A DNA stretch of 64,000 bases from Zhengitettix transpicula (lineage: Eukaryota; Arthropoda; Insecta; Orthoptera; Tetrigidae). A model generated the notes under the pieces. It searched no databases. It saw only the letters and a program-made list of their open reading frames with translations, and was not told the DNA's origin. The translations under genes and the position numbers were made by a program. This document shows, one piece after another, positions 1-9,782 of the stretch; within the stretch, counting starts at the first letter, position 1; each line of letters starts with the position of its first letter. The DNA lies in assembly GCA_037074705.1 (NCBI GenBank), contig CM073591.1, positions 134,857,032 through 134,921,031 of the forward strand, in the 5' to 3' direction.

Positions 1-204
1 TAGTCTTTCGTAATGTCTGAAGACTGAGGGGCAATTACATCCTGCAATACACAAGGAGTATATTTAAGTATTCTATTCGTAAAGATATTCGGAGGTATGT
101 TTGTTTGGATTGATGCAATAAAATTCAACGTATTTTATAGCGTTTCAATTAATGCACTATCGGTCGAAAGTATGTACGGAATAGTTAGAATTAGGTTAAA
201 TCAC

Positions 205-289
205 TTCTTGACTAAACATTAATATAGAATTAAATACTTTTTCGGGTTTAAGCAAATAAATACACGGGCAACGCCGGGCTCACCGCTAG
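205..289 (+). mobile_element. Helitron-like 3' end fragment
   Basis: The sequence ends with a short GC hairpin (CGGGCAACGCCGGG region at 264-278) followed by CTAG at 286-289 and then T. This is the hairpin-plus-CTRR terminus typical of Helitrons. The upstream 80 bases (GTTAAATCA, CTTGACTAA, GAATTAAATAC in order) align with those before the terminus at about 32245 and, more loosely, with the one at 2074, so this is a dispersed family. The 5' end is not clear; GTTTGTTTGG near 98 could belong to it. No protein is encoded. Confidence 0.5.
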
Positions 290-1728
290 TATTAAATATA
301 AAATAAAATATTAAAACACGTTTTAGATATATAACATGGTTGGTTTCTTTAAAATGCTATAAAATATAAAATTCAGTCTAACATAAGTTGTTTTTTAAAC
401 TTTTGTAGCATATTCAACACATATTCCGTATGGAACATTGATTCTTAATCTCGTCTCTAAAATAGTTATTTGTGAACTGAGTAGTGGACAGTTGGTTAAC
501 GAGCGAGACAATCTCAGCCTTCGTAAGTTGTCTCCACCTTGAAGTAGCGTCGTTCAGCGTCGTAATAATCGCTATGTAAATTCCAGAGAACCGGAACCGA
601 TAACTTCATTTTTTGCGGCAGCCTGAAGAGTGGAGTGCATTTGCACGATTGTGTAACGACGTAACAGCAGCAGCAGCTTGAGACATCGACTTCATTTCAT
701 TAAGCACCGTTTTAAGGTTCAATTAGACCAAAAAGTTAGCCAATTAGGTGTGGAATCCCATTCCATCGCAAGTCCCACCTTGGAGCCCAAGCGGCTCCGG
801 CGGCCTCAACTTTGTGATAAGGCAAGTTTATGGAAGAGGGAGGAAGGAGACGGAGGGGTGATGGCGTTGAATAGGAGAAAGCCATCTTCCTCCGTGAAAG
901 CGTCGGCTGTATCCATAAGGAGCGAGGCGGAGGGCGAAGGGGAAAGGGAGTTGCTCTGGCAATTATTCTGTGCAGCACCAGGTACGGCAAGGCATAATAA
1001 TTACTGAATGCGGCGCGTCCGCCGTCGAGTGGCGTGGCACACAAGTCCGTTGTTCAAACTCATTCCAGCCTTCTATTCGGGCGACGCAGGTAGAAGGGAA
1101 AAAGCCGCTTTTCTAGGATAGTGTAAGCTCAAATGGGCAGCAATATAACAAACACTCAAGGCTTGGGCTACTCTTTGTGATGCGTTATTACGATTCAATT
1201 AACGAAGGGCGGTTTATTAAACAGGTGCTTCTTCAACATCATTCTCTTAAGCTTAGTAACACAGGACGGAAGTTATTAAATTCATCTCAACGGAATCCTC
1301 ATCTACCCTCTCTGTATACGCAACACTTACTTTATTACATTAATATAACTCGTTTCGATCTTTTAATATTTCAAACGCGTGTTGCCTCTTTGAAAATCCA
1401 ATATCCACGGGAGAATTTTTCATAGATTACAAATATCCCTATAATTAATTACTAAAATTTCCGTCTCAAAGTATTCAGCTTATCTTCCTAATAGGAGAGG
1501 TAATATAACCATTACGTTTTAGATTTATTGTAATTTCCTTTGCGAATTTTTATTGTGACAGTTAAGACGGGAACTAAATTTATTGAATTTTTTCTTAAAT
1601 AAGATACAAAATAACAGCTCAAAAACAAAATAATCGAATAGATCCCCTTTCGAATAATTTTTATAGATATTTAAGGCCAAGCATTAAATCATAATAATTT
1701 TGAAAAAATATATCACATTTATAACCGT
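290..1728. other. Intronic stretch with a GC-rich island
   Basis: No exon, RNA gene or recognisable transposon was found. The part from about 770 to 1110 is clearly richer in G and C than its surroundings, with open frames on both strands. These frames look like by-products of base composition: they show no domain and no convincing splice sites. A regulatory role is possible but unsupported beyond composition. Confidence 0.4.
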
Positions 1729-2074
1729 CTTCTTCTAATAAAACAGAGTGTTTGTATGTTTGTTTGTTTGCTTGTATGTATGTTCCGCATACAAATCTAC
1801 ACCCGTTGGGCAAATTTCACCAAATTTCGTACACGAACCGGAAACAAACATTAAAACGGCCTATGTTTGCGTGGAATACATATTTTACAGGGTATGTTGT
1901 TTGTGTATAATTTCTACCCCTTTCTGTATTAGAGGGGAGCATACTTGGGAGTGGGGGTTGAGAGGCGTTACAAGAAAATACTGCGAAAACAGCCGAAGTT
2001 GGAGTCAAATTCGGGCTTATGGATGTCGCTGAGTTGAATTATGAGCTCCCGGGCAATTCTGAGAACCCGGCTAG
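1729..2074 (+). mobile_element. Helitron-like non-autonomous element, short form
   Basis: The element begins near TCTTCTTCTAATAAAACAGAG, continues with a GTTT/GTAT-rich stretch and TTCCGCATACAAATC, then an unrelated middle. It ends in a hairpin whose 5-base stem pairs CCGGG (about 2050) with CCCGG (2066-2070), followed by CTAG at 2071-2074 and T. The 5' half is shared with the minus-strand element at 7691-8930, including GTTCCGC(A/G)TACAAATC and CCAAATTT. The open frame through it is a repeat artefact, not a host gene. Terminal structure and shared ends support a rolling-circle element. The exact 5' end is inferred. Confidence 0.55.
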
Positions 2075-2106
2075 TATTATAGGTAAATAAATGGTCTTTA
2101 GTCAAA

Positions 2107-2155
2107 AAATTGACCGACGTTTCGTTCTTATTTTTGGAACCTGTTGAGGTTTAAT
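2107..2155 (-). ncRNA. Decayed hammerhead-like motif in opposite arm
   Basis: Read on the minus strand, stem II is GTTC pairing with GAAC, followed by GAAAC and GTC, as in the plus-strand motif at 2258-2310. The CUGANGA box has decayed to CTCAACA, so this copy should be inactive. It supports the reading that the inverted repeat is made from two opposed copies of one ribozyme-bearing end. Confidence 0.35.
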
Positions 2156-2257
2156 TATTTTATATATATAAAATTCAAAAACATATTGAAGCATAATTTT
2201 TTTGGTAGCAACTGCCAAGGCAGCAAAACATTGCCTCTAAATTCTTTGTATGATTTA

Positions 2258-2310
2258 TATATTAACCTGAAGAGTTCTAAATAAAGGACGAAACGTCGGT
2301 ATAATATTTT
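2258..2310 (+). ncRNA. Candidate hammerhead ribozyme
   Basis: The conserved hammerhead parts occur in order. The CUGANGA box is CTGAAGA at 2267-2273. Stem II is GTTC at 2274-2277 pairing with GGAC at 2286-2289 (one G-U pair), closed by the loop TAAATAAA. Then come GAAAC at 2290-2294 and GTC at 2295-2297, after which cleavage would occur. Stem I can form between ATATTAAC before the box and GGTATAATAT after GTC, with two bulges. Stem III is almost absent, as in the minimal type-I hammerheads reported from Penelope-like elements, which may work as dimers. A chance match cannot be excluded without folding or a cleavage assay. Confidence 0.5.
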
Positions 2311-2389
2311 GTTAATAAGTAATTTTCTGACTAATGCCCGTTAAATTATAAATTTTTATGGTCAACAATCGATAAAAATACAACAGTTA

Positions 2390-2700
2390 GAAGAGGCGAC
2401 AAAACCTTACGAAATAGCAAGTGTGAAGTCAATGCGTATTTGTGTTATACATAGTAGTGACGGAAGAAGGGGCCTCGATAGCTGCAAACAATTTACATAA
2501 TTAGTCTCACTAAGTATATGCAGTAATTTCGTCGTTTGGACGGTATGTTATCGCAGTACTACGAATTCCGGGAACACATGAGCATACATTGTTTTTGGCT
2601 TCTGTATTTGTAATAAATTAATGCAAATTCGCTGAGTGCAGCTCAATGAAATTAGCTGAACACATGCAAATGCGACGAAACGGTAAAATATTTTTATATA
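2390..2700. promoter_or_regulatory. Candidate intronic enhancer with two octamers
   Basis: This stretch is less AT-biased than its flanks and holds two exact copies of the POU-protein octamer ATGCAAAT, at 2621-2628 and 2664-2671. It also has ACATAATTAG and AAATTAG homeodomain-type sites. It shows no transposon ends and no open frame. Clustered POU and homeobox sites in an intron of a neuronal gene suggest an enhancer, but this is inference from motifs only. Confidence 0.3.
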
Positions 2701-3594
2701 AATAAGAAAAATATCAGCAAAATAGAATCAGATTATTTTAATAAATACTTTTTCAATTTTTTGTAACATAAAAGAAACATATACATACAAATTAAATGAA
2801 AATTGAACGACGAAGAGATACGGAAATTGTATTGATTAGTTAGAAACCTTTTATTAACCAATCATCCTATCATTTTATAAGATGGCTGGTTAATTAAAGG
2901 CTTTTAACTACTAAACATAATAATTGATAAATATAAATATCACTGAAGTAGGAAATAAGAATATATTGAATTTTAAAACAGGAAACTAAATATAGGATTT
3001 TAATAAGTCATAATATGCCTTTTTTAAAAAAACGAAAAAATATTACAGTTAAATTTGTCGGTGAATTGGAGATTAAGTTTTCATACTTCTACTTTTACTA
3101 CTGATGGGCTGTTCCCAGTTTATAATAAAATACACTTAAATAGTTTCTTTACATTATTAATAATAATTTTTATCCTTATTTTACAAATAATAATTCTTAT
3201 TTCTGTAATCTTAACAAATTTTCTCTCAAATAGAATTGTTGCTATTTCATGTATTTTCAAATATGTTTTTTTGTTATTCTTCATATTACTATTTATGTTT
3301 AGGCCTAAGTATATATTCTATTATGTATATCTTATTCTATTCATATCTGTAATAAACGTAATTTGACTTGTCCTACTTCCTCAGCAGAGGACTAATAGCA
3401 CTAATGAATCTTATATAATAAACTGGTTTGCTTAATATTTTGAAAATTTCTAAATCAAGATATAAGATCAAGAAAAAAAATCTTATTTGTGTACGTAGTA
3501 TGTAATTCAATTCCAAAATTTGTAGTAATAAACAAAGCATTTTATGAACCTTCCACTTTCTAATCTTTAGTTTCTAAGTAGAAAAAGGTCTCGT
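2701..3594. other. AT-rich intronic stretch
   Basis: Very AT-rich. The open frame at about 3055-3366 is a run of hydrophobic codons made by poly-T-like composition and has no supporting signal. A weak match to the LINE tail found at 4565, 23290 and 57950 (CCTACTTCCTC, then GACTAATAGCA) lies at 3371-3405. Nothing else was recognised. Confidence 0.4.
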
Positions 3595-3699
3595 GTTTCC
3601 ACACGCGTACAACATTGATTAAAACGCAACGTTTCCACGACCAACATCTCTCTCTCGACAAACGTTGCGTATTAATCAATGTTTTACCCGTGTGGAAAC
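3595..3699. repeat. Foldback MITE, 40-bp arms
   Basis: Two arms of 40 bases (3595-3634 and 3660-3699) are inverted copies with three mismatches. They start GTTTCCACACG and enclose a 25-base spacer rich in TCTC. The whole would fold into a near-perfect hairpin. The outermost bases extend the symmetry weakly (TCTCGT and TGAGA). I see no clear target duplication, so the superfamily is undetermined. Confidence 0.75.
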
Positions 3700-4539
3700 T
3701 GAGAACATTTTCTACAACACCTACATCGTGCAAGCCTTTGATCTTTAATCAACGATTTACTTGAACAGCTGAATCAAGTTCCTAAAATTGAGAAAAAGTC
3801 TAACAGTAACGAACGTATTCATTGGAACCTTAATTACATGTTTTTATTGTAGGCTGATAATTGAATTAAAATGTTATATATAATGGTTATATTTATCATC
3901 TTCAACCATTTCAACACATTGTTAATGTTTAACCTCGCTTGCGTTAACTTTTAGTGTTTATAAACGAAGGCTCATTTCTCTTCATTAAGCTGCTTTTATC
4001 CAGTGAGGCTTTGCACTCTTCGTAATGCCAATGTCAAATAGACATTATCCAGGTAGCTCACGGTCCCAAATATTACAGTTCACAACTTTATTAAACCATA
4101 AAAACGTTTACTCTTCTTGATATATTTCATCACTGTAAAATTTTATATTTCTTATTTACTCCTCTAAATCTGTAACTATTGTCAAATACCTGAAGAGGCC
4201 TTTTCTTATTTTATCTTTTCCAGTTTGCACCAATATTGCCAACAACAATTTTTTGTTCAAGGATATAATGCGCTCCGTTGGTTATAATTTCTAATAACAC
4301 CTTCTATATGAATGTCGTTGAAAATGTATTTTAAATACGTATTAGAGATTTATCTTTGTAATTATTAGTACAACTATTAGTTCTATAATCTATTTGTAAA
4401 TCATTTATCTTAAATGATTTGATATCAAAGTCATACCTGATTTCCAGTATTGAGTATGTTGTACTTAATCACTGTTATATTAGTATATTTAACGTTCCTT
4501 TATATTACATAATTTCTGTAAAGTACAATGTTTGTTTTT
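3700..4539. other. Intronic stretch, possible regulatory island
   Basis: No gene. The part from about 3930 to 4080 has balanced composition and unique-looking sequence (CGCTTGCGTTAAC, GCTTTTATCCAGTGAGGC) with no repeat signature, so it may be conserved noncoding sequence. The rest is AT-rich filler. Confidence 0.3.
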
Positions 4540-4630
4540 GGAAGTTTGTAATTGTAATATATTTTTCCCTTGTAATCTTATTTACTCGACCGAGAACTAA
4601 TGGAATAAGTCTAAAATCTAAATATTTAAA
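4540..4630 (+). mobile_element. LINE 3' tail
   Basis: The motif CTTATTTACTCGACCGAGAA, then CTAATGGAATAAGT and short AAATCTAAAT repeats, matches the tails at about 23285-23345 and 57925-57985. This shared tail with simple 3' repeats is what a target-primed LINE leaves after 5' truncation. The coding part is absent or unrecognisable here. Confidence 0.5.
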
Positions 4631-4654
4631 TACTCCGCGTTCATATAAGATAAC

Positions 4655-4960
4655 TCGATGGTTTCAGTTTTCCAACAAGATCCACACTAAAAAAATATCG
4701 GTGGTCGATTCAGTCGGTGGTTTGGCGCTTTTTCGTAGAAATGCTGGAGAGTTTCTGTACCGATACATAACTCTTGTTGAAACACACACACTCCAGAGTA
4801 TCTGAAGCGAACCGGATATTTAGAAAGAAGTTGCACAACAAATGGAGACTAATGCGTCGATATTATAGTAAAGAAAAAACGTAAACATTTGGCCATGAAG
4901 ATCGTGTTCTTCCATCAAGACAATGCACGGAAGAATATCTGTGCAATTTCGAAGGAAAAA
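4655..4960 (+). pseudogene. Mariner transposase fragment
   Basis: Two blocks of a mariner transposase are readable in different frames. At about 4725-4800, FRRNAGEFLYRYITLVETH corresponds to the region before and including the first catalytic aspartate, where the usual DETW is changed to VETH. At about 4895-4945, KIVFFHQDNARKN holds the second catalytic aspartate. Between and after them lie stops, frameshifts and a large deletion, and no terminal repeats were found. It is a dead remnant, distinct from the mariner at 33801. Confidence 0.6.
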
Positions 4961-6214
4961 AAATTCCGTAAACATTCTATATTCTAATTCTTAACCTAGA
5001 AAAATGACTAACCGGAAAACAATTCACGCTTCACGTTACCGAAACAAACACCCAAGGTATCTTTCAAATGATTATAAAATCTTTTATAATTATAAATATA
5101 AATAATATAAAAGTATATAACTAAATACATGCAAGCTAGATAACTCCGGAGAAACACTTTGCTAGAAGACAATGACAGCGAACGTCATGGAAACGTCGGG
5201 AATACATTTTTTTCACTCGCTTAGAAGATTTTATTCATGTTTTTATAGTGTTTCGAAATCTCCATTACTACCGAAACTCGTTTCCAACAATTTTAAACTT
5301 CACATTGCTTATCGTTTCCTCTCTTTTCTGTTACAAGGGTTTTTAGAAATGATAACGGGAATTGGAAGTCGTAATTAATAACGTTAACATAGTTAAGAAT
5401 TAACTTGAAGAAAGCAAAAGTAGTGTATAACGTAACTGAATCACATATTAGTTTTGGCATAAAATTATGGATGATTATAGGAAACACGATTCGTGACTTG
5501 GGAGTTACAACCAGAGATTCCGAGCTGGAGGTGCGTTCATTTGGCTTTTTTTACAAATAAAATTTACAGGCACTCTTTAGTGCATTTATGAACTTCCTAT
5601 CCGATATAGCAGAATTTGAAATAGCTCAGACAGACCTCATGAAACGCATAACGTTTTGAATCAACAAATTTAATTTTACAGAATGTCTGACTGATGAATA
5701 TATTTTCACGTATTTGCATGTTTTGAAGATGGACAGTCATTATTTTAAAATATTTACATAATACATCTGTAGCTCTGACACCATTTATGTTGAAGGAAGC
5801 CTCCTGACACACATTAGAGGCGAATTCCCGCTGACAAAGGTCAACACAGGCTGGCGTCCGTCGCCAAACACCATCATCCCACCGCTCCTGCAAATTTGAT
5901 AGCAGCGGGGCATTAAGCAACATATGTGCAGTACAGGTGAAAATGGTTCATAATCTGCGCCCCGGGATAGTGTTCGTTTGATTGGCCTCCGTGTTTGCTT
6001 GCCTGCTGCTGCATAATTCACAATCATTTGAAATATAAACAACCGCACCAGTCATGAAAGAACCATTTTATCAAATTAATTTCTCCCAGAGGAAATCATA
6101 CAAATGATGAAAGATTCGATCTATATTCGGAATTATAAATATATATTAAATTTATAAAAATCTTTAAAAATATAAAGAATTAAAAGTATTAAAATGAATT
6201 AAAAATATAGTGAA
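4961..6214. other. Intronic stretch
   Basis: No gene or transposon was recognised. About 5770-6020 is richer in G and C and open in two minus-strand frames, but the translations match no family I know and I see no paired acceptor and donor sites. It could be a regulatory island or an unrecognised repeat. Confidence 0.35.
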
Positions 6215-6465
6215 ATTAATCATATATAAATAATACTTTAATTTACGTCTGTTATTTATTAAATTAAACCACTATTATAACAGGCATTATACAATATTTT
6301 ATTCAACTCAACGACGTTTCTGTACATTTCTGTTCTTCACGAGTTTATATAAACAACCTGATAAAAGTACAAAAATGTACAGAACTGTCATTGAATTGAA
6401 TAAAATTTTTTAAAATGTCCGTTATAATAGTCGTTTAATTTATCTCATTAATCATATATAAATAA
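6215..6465. repeat. Foldback element with hammerhead-like arms
   Basis: Arms of about 60 bases (about 6255-6330 and 6375-6440) are inverted copies and share AAATTAAAC, CTATTATAAC and TTTTATTCAA. They are flanked by a 19-base direct repeat, ATTAATCATATATAAATAA, at 6215-6233 and 6447-6465, which looks like a target duplication. The right arm holds CTGATAA, then a perfect GTAC-loop-GTAC hairpin, then GAACTGTC. The left arm on the minus strand holds GTGAAGA and GAAACGTC. Both resemble decayed hammerhead ribozymes like the one at 2258-2310. Probably a Penelope-like or retrozyme derivative. Confidence 0.5.
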
Positions 6466-7690
6466 ATCATATTATTATTACCATCATATGAGCTGTTTAC
6501 ACAATCCATGACAATACGTGATGTGTTCAGAATTTACGGGTTACGAGACAGGTTTGCAGCTACTACACAGTCCGATTATATTTAGGCAAAATACATGTTT
6601 TAGGATATCACCCCAGAATTTTCCCGAATGGTTTGGGGGATATCAGGGAAAATTTAAATTATGAATTCAAATGGGGATTCAGTTTTACCTATCAAAAGTC
6701 ACAATGCAACTTAGTTTAACTCAGTTCTAAGTGACGAATAAGTGTTTACTCAAAAATTGAATGAACGTTCTGAATTTTAGAAACAGAATATTTATTAAAA
6801 CCATCTTTCAAAATATGACAGATTTTGGAACTAAATAATTTATTTGGTCATACAATTTTTTCCATCATTATAATTACCGATAGATTGGCGGGTACTGACT
6901 TTCATTTTACGTTCTACGGTGGGTTGCGATATTTAGACGCCACATTGAAAATATACGTGCTGAACGTGTTATCATTCTAATTAAATTTAAAATACCTGAT
7001 ATTTCTTATATCAAAATTTGGTCTTACTCGTGATCTGAAGGTCCAAAGGATGAGATAACTATCAGTAAAAATGATATACAGAAAGAGTTTTAAAAACATT
7101 TCGGTAAATTGAAATAAAGTTTCTCGCTGCATAAAAGTGGCAGTATTATGAGAAAGAAATAGTATTTATCTATTTAAAATGGGAGTGTTATGTAATACAA
7201 AAAGAAGACACGATGAAGTATCTTGTAATTACGACATATCAGGATAAGTTGTAGTGCTTTGCGGAACACGAAGGATAACCTAATATAATAGGTGTAATGA
7301 TGCTACGACATATCAGATTATGGATGGAACAATTAATTACACATTAAATAATAATTTACTTCAGTATAATTATGCTACGCCATACAAGAAAATATGAATA
7401 GAACATTTAATTGCACATTAGATTTAATTTAGCGTAATTGTATGCATTTCGTTATCAAGTATTCTCAAATTAAATAATTACAAACTATTACCCGCGGATT
7501 CGATAAAGATAATATTGGTTTATTGAAGACAACAAAACATAGGTATCATCTTTGTTACTGCATTTTCGTTAGGTTTATTTTTACGACAAGCAAAAAAAAG
7601 ACAACTATTTTTCTCCCCAGTCTTCCAAACAATTGCGCTGTGTTTGTTTGCCCAAGGGAAGCGATTATAAGAACCCTAGTATTATATAAT
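6466..7690. other. AT-rich intronic stretch
   Basis: Nothing coding was recognised. The only structure is a pair of loose direct repeats around 7290-7420 (GATGCTACGACATATCAGATT and TATGCTACGCCATACAAGAAA, each followed by GAACAATTAATT-like or GAACATTTAATT sequence), probably an old local duplication. Confidence 0.35.
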
Positions 7691-7889
7691 ACTACTACCC
7701 GCGTGCTCGGCGTTTCCCGGGAATTTTTTATATAAGCTCGAAAATTTTTTTAATTCCACATTAATCTATTAGTCAAGAACTGATTTAATCCATCCTATGC
7801 GGAGGGAATGCCAATTTCATCTGAACCCAACAGTGGCCTTTAGATAAGCGTAAATATTATCAAAAATAATATTGAAAAAATATACTTTG

Positions 7890-8330
7890 TACCCTAATAC
7901 AAAAAAAATACACTCACTACCTTAAGAGAGTTAATTATATTCTCGGTGCACTATGGGAGTAAAGTTGTCTTCATGTAACTCAAAAGTGTAAAAAATACTC
8001 CCGGTACCTTGAGCGTAAAAAACACTCGCAATGCCTTCAAAGAATCAAAATTTTTGCAAAACTTTAAGAGAGTAAAAAATGGATCATAATTACTTTAGTT
8101 TCTTTTAGACAGTTAAAAAACTCCCGCTATGCTAGACTCATTTAATAAATTCAGAAATAGTTTCTTTACGGTATTCAAAAAGGGTCTGCGTACACTAATA
8201 TATTAAAAAAGTTCCCGGGACCTTAAGGGAGTCGGAGATATTCCTAGTACCTAAATAGAGTAAAAATAGTCCCGATACCTTAAGAGACACCAAAATACTC
8301 TCGCTGCTCTAAAAGTGTCAAAAATACTAA
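7890..8330 (-). repeat. Minisatellite inside Helitron-like element
   Basis: Imperfect units of about 35-45 bases follow the pattern ACCTTAAGAGAGT, AAAAAATACTCCC, GGTACCTT, repeated roughly ten times with much divergence. The same unit in the opposite orientation is at about 31800-32060, so the minisatellite travels with the element and is not a local invention. Confidence 0.65.
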
Positions 8331-8861
8331 GTGTAATTTAGAATGTATTTAAAATGCCACCGCTTCTACCCCCACCTCTATAGGTGACAGGGGTGTTTTA
8401 CCGATCCAGTGTTTGTTCCTAAAGTAAAGTAATATCTGCACAAAATGATAGAGTTCGCAGCACGTTTTTAAAATTGTACGTGCAACATTGTTTTCCCTTC
8501 AATCCCCAGCGGCATAACTAGAATTTAACTGGCATTAAACTCAGCGTCTTTCATAACCTCGGATTCTAGACCAATGTGAGTTGTTTTCACGTTATTTTTA
8601 TGTAACAACCCTTCAACCCCATCCCCAAAGGTGCTCTCGTCCCATGTACAAAGAGGTTGAAATTATACACAAAAACATCGGGATAAACGCTAACAATCTC
8701 ATTGACCCCGAAAAGTTTTCTCTCGATAAAAACATTGGCCGTTTTAGCATGACGGAAAATTTTCACTCCCGTCCACCTCAACAGTGTTTGTTTCCGGTTC
8801 GAAAAGAACTCGTGTGCAAAATTTGGTAAAATTTGCTCCACGGTTGATGATTTGTACGCGG

Positions 8862-8862
<1 letters not shown>

Positions 8863-8895
<33 letters not shown>
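8863..8895. repeat. (CA)n microsatellite
   Basis: About 16 uninterrupted CA units. It occupies the place where the related element at 1729 carries TGTTTGTTTG, so it probably grew from a GT-rich seed within the Helitron-like 5' region. Confidence 0.95.
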
Positions 8896-8897
<2 letters not shown>

Positions 8898-8930
8898 GAA
8901 ACAGTCTATTTTATTTATTAGATAGATTAT

Positions 8931-9779
8931 ATTTTGGATTCCGGGATTATCGAGAAGGGGAGACAAGTATGAATTCAACTCAATGGCGGATAGTGACGCT
9001 ATTTCACACTACAACAATTGAATCGCGACTAACGTACAGGCAAAACAAAAAAATATATTAACTACTTTTTCACTTTTTTTATCCAGCCTAGGCAAGTAAT
9101 ATTTTTACATAAGTTTCATTTTACGAAACGCCAAAGCGAAGTCTCACGTCGACATCGAATACCGATGCCAGGAAAATATAGGTTCTTCAACTCAATAAAC
9201 AATTAATGTATGTCAATAAAGAGTTCCGTAACCGCGGCAATGATCGAAAGTATGATTAGCAAATAGTATATCACAGATCTGTGGTCAAGAAAACTGGAGT
9301 TATGACTGAAGGAGAATCGCTACGCTGACCACTTGTCATTCAAACACAATCCGAAAAGTGCCATGAAAGATGACAATCTGGCAGCCGTCCTGGCAGACTA
9401 AGGGTAGTAGAGCCAAGAGAAGATACCAGAAACCATCAGCCATGTATCAGATTTATTTACCACACTCTTATGATACGCTATTTTGTTTATTTTACTGTTG
9501 ATTGGTGACGTTCTCATCGTGACGGTATTACTCATGCAGTGCTCCGTTGAAAAGAGCTTGTTCGAGAATACATCATTTATAGAGATACTCATATAGTAAT
9601 AGATTACTGATTAATATAACATAAATATTGAGTTTAATTCGCAGGCAGTATAGATTCATATAGGTTAAATTGCTACGATACAAACACAAAGTTTCCTCAA
9701 CACCGGAGTTATTATATAGAGAACTAATTCTGTCTGTTAGACTACGCCTCTCATATTTATGTATCGGCACACAAAAAAT
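8931..9779. other. Intronic stretch
   Basis: No gene was recognised. Sequence at about 9120-9420 is of mixed composition and may be 5' sequence of the LINE remnant that becomes readable at 9783, but no reverse transcriptase motif could be read in it. Confidence 0.3.
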
Positions 9780-9782
9780 AAC

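Larger units (their letters stand above)
2099..2334. repeat. Inverted repeat with Penelope-like termini
   Basis: An imperfect inverted repeat begins with TTAGTCA and ends with TGACTAA. The best-paired parts are ACCGACGTTTCG near 2114 and CGAAACGTCGGT at 2289-2300. Both arms contain the hammerhead core GAAACGTC in opposite orientations. Such GAAACGTC-bearing ends are typical of the terminal repeats of Penelope-like retroelements and related retrozymes. There is no reverse transcriptase nearby, so this is at most a solo or foldback derivative. Confidence 0.5.
7691..8930 (-). mobile_element. Helitron-like non-autonomous element, long form
   Basis: Read on the minus strand, it starts near 8930 with TCTAATAAATAAAATAGAC. 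It passes a (TG)n run where the sibling at 1729 has GTTT repeats, then GTTCCGCGTACAAATC. It ends near 7691 with CCCGGGAAACGCCGAGC and ACTA-type terminal bases on the plus strand. The last 30 bases are a decayed form of the hairpin-plus-CTAG end seen at 289 and 2074. Internally it carries an array of imperfect repeats (7890-8330). About 1.2 kb; no Rep/helicase frame. Confidence 0.5.

Noticed and set aside
3055..3366. A multi-pass membrane protein frame
   Set aside because: Its hydrophobic codons come from T-rich low-complexity DNA. There is no family match.
5597..6048. Minus-strand coding region of up to 108 codons
   Set aside because: No domain, no splice pair, and overlapping frames are equally open. 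Probably a composition effect.
7890..8330. A CRISPR-like repeat array
   Set aside because: The units are imperfect and contiguous with no unique equal-length spacers, and the sequence is eukaryotic. It is a minisatellite.
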